This document shows, one piece after another, positions 61,274 to 64,000 of a stretch of 64,000 nucleotides of DNA. This stretch comes from Micromonospora inyonensis (GTDB lineage Bacteria > Actinomycetota > Actinomycetes > Mycobacteriales > Micromonosporaceae). Made by a program: the position numbers and the translations under genes. Each line of letters begins with the position of its first letter. Position 1 is the stretch's first letter. The notes beneath the pieces are model-generated. The model did not search any database. It was not told the origin of the DNA and saw only the letters and a program-made list of their open reading frames with translations. The stretch is from contig NZ_FMHU01000002.1 of the NCBI RefSeq assembly GCF_900091415.1, positions 2,170,001-2,234,000 on the forward strand. Direction: 5' to 3'.

Positions 61274-61279
61274 TCACGC

Positions 61280-61573
61280 TCAGCAGGTGGTGTTGCCGGC
61301 CGGAACCCAGCCGTCGACCGACGGGTACTCGGCGCCATGGCCGTAGATCCAGTCGGTGCCGTCGGACCAGCCCTGGCCGTGGTAGCGGAACCCGCGCCCG
61401 GCCGTCAGGGTGAGCAGCACCGTGCCGTGCGGCGCGGTACGCAGCCAGGTGTTCTCCTTCAGGATGCAGACGGTGCCGGGCGCGTCGCTCGCCGAGGCCG
61501 GTGCGGCCGCCACGGCCGAGCCGGCGAGAACGACGGTCAGGGCCGTCATGGTGTGCAGGAGTCGGCGCTTCAC
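61280..61573 (-). CDS. Small secreted SH3-like protein
   Basis: 97 residues from GTG 61573. The signal peptide (LLHTMTALTVVLAGSAVAAA, cleavage after ASA) is followed by a short beta-rich domain with two cysteines (GTVCILKENTWLRTAP and the final NTTC), probably disulfide-linked. The WLRTAPHGTVLLTLTAG pattern resembles bacterial SH3-like wall-binding domains. Monocistronic, exported, role unknown. Confidence 0.7.
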   Translation of the reverse strand: MKRRLLHTMTALTVVLAGSAVAAAPASASDAPGTVCILKENTWLRTAPHGTVLLTLTAGRGFRYHGQGWSDGTDWIYGHGAEYPSVDGWVPAGNTTC

Positions 61574-61836
61574 TCGTGTCCTTCCATCGTGGTCGTACGC
61601 GACTCCGATTGTGATCAACCTGCGCGCCGGCCGGTATGGGAAGCCCTCCCCGGCTACCGCGCGGCCCGGACGAGCAGCATCCCGCACCACGACACAACCT
61701 GCCGTGCCGGCCGGTCGAAGGACGGAGCCACATTCCCTGGCCGGCAGACCCGCTGGTCGCCGATGATTGCTGCCATGGCCATGATCCGCCGAGCCGACAC
61801 CTGCGCCGGACGGCAGACCGTCCGACGACGCCCCGC

Positions 61837-62457
61837 GTGAGCTACCCCGACATCAGTGGCCCCGACGCCACGATCCTGGCGACGGCCCTCGCCCTGGCGA
61901 AGGTCGACGACGCCTTGGCCGTGGTGCTCGTCGAGGGCATCAGCGACCAGATCGCGGTGGAGACCGCCGCCGTGGGCCGGGGCCGGGACCTCGGGGCGGA
62001 GCGGATCGTGGTCGTGCCGATCGGCGGGGCGCACGCCATCGGCCGTTTCCTGACCATGCTGGAGCCCCTGCAGGTGCGACTCGCGGGCCTGTGCGACCTT
62101 CGTGAGGAGGAGCTGTTCCGGCGCGGCCTCGCCGCCCGGACCGGTTCGCCCCCCGCCCGCACCGACCTGGAAGCCCACGGGTTCCACGTCTGCGTCGACG
62201 ATCTGGAGGACGAGCTGATCCGCGCCGTGGGCACCGTGGAGGTCGAAGCGCTCTTCGAGTCGCAGGGCGACCTCGGGTCGTTCCGCTCGATGCAGAACCA
62301 GCCGGCCTGGCGTGGCCGGCGGCCGGAAGCGCAGATGCGGCGGTTCCTGGGCAGCGGCTCGCGCCGCAAGCTGCGTTACGCACGGCTGCTCGTCGAGGCG
62401 GCAGTCGGCCGGGATGCCCTGCCCCGGCCGCTCGACGCGCTGCTCACCGCCCTCTGA
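61837..62457 (+). CDS. TOPRIM-domain protein (OLD-like), without ATPase domain
   Basis: 206 residues from GTG 61837. The start ALAVVLVEGISDQIAVETAA is the TOPRIM glutamate motif as found in OLD-family nucleases; AGLCDLREEELFRRGL and CVDDLEDELIRAVG follow with acidic residues for metal binding. The ABC-type ATPase half of OLD proteins is missing, so this is a stand-alone TOPRIM protein. It could act with a partner encoded elsewhere or be a repair or defence nuclease. Convergent with the TetR gene. Confidence 0.75.
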   Translation: MSYPDISGPDATILATALALAKVDDALAVVLVEGISDQIAVETAAVGRGRDLGAERIVVVPIGGAHAIGRFLTMLEPLQVRLAGLCDLREEELFRRGLAARTGSPPARTDLEAHGFHVCVDDLEDELIRAVGTVEVEALFESQGDLGSFRSMQNQPAWRGRRPEAQMRRFLGSGSRRKLRYARLLVEAAVGRDALPRPLDALLTAL

Positions 62458-62468
62458 CTCGCTGGAGG

Positions 62469-63152
62469 TCAGGCCCTCGGCCGTCGTCGTGGCTCGGTCG
62501 TCTCCCCGACGCCGGGGCCTGAGCCTGTCGCCACTGCGTCGAGCGCCGGTGCGAGCGGCAGCAACGCGGTCCGCACAAGGTCCGGCAGGGACCCGGACGG
62601 CACGACGAACCCGGGCATCGACGGCGTCACGTTCGCGGACTGCAACCACTGCCGGAGCGCGACCCTGGCGGCCGCGCCGACGCTGGCGGACAGCACCTGG
62701 GCGGTCAGGCGGTCCACGGCCGGGCAGCGTCCGGTGATGGCTTCGGCGAGCGGTCCCTCGATCGCGGTGACGGTGTCGACGTAGCAGGCACGCAGAGCGG
62801 AACTGCTCGTGATCATCAGCAGCGCGTCACGCGCATGGTCCCCCGGGTCGGTGTACTGCCCGACGACGGCGTCGACGACGGCGTCGGCGAGGCTGACACC
62901 GGCGGGGCGGCCGAGCACGGCTGCCGCGACGTGTGACGCGCGCTCCGCGGTGACCGCCGCGATGATCGCCTGCTCGCGGCTGGAGAAGTAGTTGTTGTAC
63001 GTCCTCGGGGACACGCCTGCGGCCTCGGCGATGTCGTCGACACGGACGTTCTCCGGCCCGCGCTCCAGCGCGAGGCGCAGCGCTGCCGCCCGGAGCGCCT
63101 CCCTGGTGGCCTGCTTCTTCCGTTCCCGCAACGTGGGCCGACCCGCTGTCAT
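62469..63152 (-). CDS. TetR-family transcriptional regulator
   Basis: 227 residues from ATG 63152 (GAGGG upstream). The N-terminal HTH is RERKKQATREALRAAALRLA with VRVDDIAEAAGVSPRTYNNY and FSSREQAIIAAV. The C-terminal ligand domain is variable. It is divergent from the gene at 63255, with a perfect 14-bp palindrome between them, so it probably represses that gene and itself. Confidence 0.9.
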   Translation of the reverse strand: MTAGRPTLRERKKQATREALRAAALRLALERGPENVRVDDIAEAAGVSPRTYNNYFSSREQAIIAAVTAERASHVAAAVLGRPAGVSLADAVVDAVVGQYTDPGDHARDALLMITSSSALRACYVDTVTAIEGPLAEAITGRCPAVDRLTAQVLSASVGAAARVALRQWLQSANVTPSMPGFVVPSGSLPDLVRTALLPLAPALDAVATGSGPGVGETTEPRRRPRA

Positions 63153-63181
63153 GCCCTCACCATCACACACTTCATGCGGAG

Positions 63182-63195
63182 ACGCAAATTTGCGT
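63182..63195. promoter_or_regulatory. Perfect 14-bp palindrome, candidate TetR operator
   Basis: ACGCAAATTTGCGT is fully self-complementary and lies 30 bp upstream of the TetR start and 60 bp upstream of the plus-strand start. The plus-strand promoter probably overlaps it. Confidence 0.75.
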
Positions 63196-63254
63196 GCACG
63201 CAGAGATTTGGTAGCGTTCCCGCCTACCTGCCCCCGACCGGAAGGACCCACGAC

Positions 63255-64000
63255 ATGCGCGTCAAGGGGATGACCTACGACACCGGCTTCGTGCGTGACG
63301 GCCGCAACTCGGTGGAGCGCTTCGACCCCGAACGGGTTCGACGGGAGCTGGCGATCATCCGCGACGACCTGAACTGCAACGGCGTCCAGATCATCGGTGG
63401 GGACCCGCAGCGCCTGGAGATCGCCGCCCGTGCCGCCGCCGACCTCGGACTGGAGATCTGGTTCTCGCCGTACCCGCTGGACCTGTCGACCGACCAGGCC
63501 CTCGCCCTGTTCCTCGACTGCGCCGAGCGTGCCGAGCGACTACGTACGGCGGGGGCCGAGGTCGTGTTCGTCACCGGCGTCGAGCTGAGCATCATGAACC
63601 GGGGATTCGTCGACGGCGACCGTATCGACGAACGCCTCAGCCGCCTGTTGGGCGACCCGGACGGCCGCATCGAGCGGATCGCCGAGGTCCGCTCCCGTCT
63701 GGGCGGGTTCCTCCGCACCGCCGTGGCAGCCGTCCGCGAACGATTCCACGGAAAGGTCGCCTACGCCGCCATACCGTTCGAGGGTGTCGACTGGAACCTG
63801 TTCGACTTCGTGACCCTCGAACTCATCCGGTCGGCGGAGGTCGCCGACCGGTTCCGAGACGGGGTGCGCGGTCTCGTCGCCCGATCCCGACCGGTCGCCG
63901 TCACCGGTTTCGGCACCGCGACCTGGCGCGGGGCCGGCGACGTCGCACCACGCAGCATGGAGATCCTCGAGTACGACGAGGCCACCGGCGATCCACTGCG
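63255..64000 (+). CDS. TIM-barrel-like protein, family commonly labelled abortive infection protein (partial)
   Basis: The first 248 codons are visible; the gene leaves the right edge. ATG 63255 follows GGAAGGA. The sequence MRVKGMTYDTGFVRDGRNS is followed by ELAIIRDDLNCNGVQIIGGD, AGAEVVFVTGVELSIMNRGF, VAYAAIPFEGVDWNLFDFV and PVAVTGFGTATWRGAGD. The acidic residues at strand ends fit a glycoside hydrolase-like TIM barrel. I recall actinomycete relatives carrying the name abortive infection protein, but I know of no support for that function. Probably controlled by the divergent TetR. Confidence 0.7.
   Translation, partial: MRVKGMTYDTGFVRDGRNSVERFDPERVRRELAIIRDDLNCNGVQIIGGDPQRLEIAARAAADLGLEIWFSPYPLDLSTDQALALFLDCAERAERLRTAGAEVVFVTGVELSIMNRGFVDGDRIDERLSRLLGDPDGRIERIAEVRSRLGGFLRTAVAAVRERFHGKVAYAAIPFEGVDWNLFDFVTLELIRSAEVADRFRDGVRGLVARSRPVAVTGFGTATWRGAGDVAPRSMEILEYDEATGDPL

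Overview
The window reads as chromosome of a high-GC actinomycete, most likely a member of the Micromonosporaceae. This rests on very GC-rich third codon positions, many GTG starts, tightly overlapping operons (GTGA/ATGA junctions), an SCO6880/VirB4/TraG-type conjugation module with a DUF4913 protein, a SigE-like ECF sigma factor and a type I-E CRISPR repeat of the kind seen in Streptomyces and relatives. The species cannot be fixed from the sequence alone.

Layout. (1) 1-5.1 kb, minus strand: a compact operon of an OleA-like thiolase, a family-2 glycosyltransferase, an acyl-AMP ligase, a small cytochrome P450 and an NAD-dependent epimerase/reductase. It looks like an Ole/beta-lactone-type lipid pathway with added tailoring enzymes, cut by the left window edge. 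(2) 5.2-9 kb: a decayed stretch with a HisC-like aminotransferase, a LuxR-type regulator frameshifted inside its DNA-binding helix, and a deletion scar joining the start of an aromatic amino acid lyase to the end of an aldehyde dehydrogenase. (3) 9-11.2 kb: a START-like membrane protein and a zinc alcohol/formaldehyde-type dehydrogenase. (4) 11.2-20.8 kb: a divergent carbohydrate locus. On the minus strand are a dehydrogenase, a sugar isomerase and two glycoside hydrolase-type proteins, one with an internal deletion. On the plus strand are a binding protein, two permeases, a ROK regulator and a Gfo/Idh/MocA oxidoreductase. A 15-bp palindrome sits between the two arms. (5) 21-27.1 kb, minus: a membrane protein and a five-gene peptide/nickel-type ABC importer with a Fur-family-like palindrome upstream. 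(6) 27.3-30.9 kb, plus: a cobalamin riboswitch, cbiMNQO cobalt transport and cobK.

(7) 30.9-53.9 kb: accessory DNA inserted in the middle of the cobalamin genes. It holds a decayed conjugation module (5'-truncated SCO6880 homologue, frameshifted VirB4-like ATPase, TraG-like coupling protein), with a clear 387-bp inversion that breaks both traG and a DUF4913 gene. It also has a zeta-type toxin with a small partner, an HTH protein, a secreted protein, an ECF sigma/anti-sigma pair, a recombinase remnant beside a palindromic mini-element, an 8.8-kb gene for a giant repeat protein with eight near-identical winged-helix-like modules, an IS5-like element, and an orphan type I-E CRISPR array of 19 repeats.

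(8) 54-61.2 kb: the rest of the cobalamin pathway. cobG, cobH (with a one-base frameshift in a G-run) and a cobIJ fusion are on the minus strand. A second cobalamin riboswitch, a seven-codon leader ORF and cobN are on the plus strand. Cobalt uptake, precorrin methylation, reduction and cobalt insertion therefore form one functional set under B12 feedback. (9) 61.2-64 kb: a small secreted SH3-like protein, a TOPRIM-only protein, a TetR regulator with a perfect palindrome, and the start of a gene of a family often labelled abortive-infection protein, running off the right edge.
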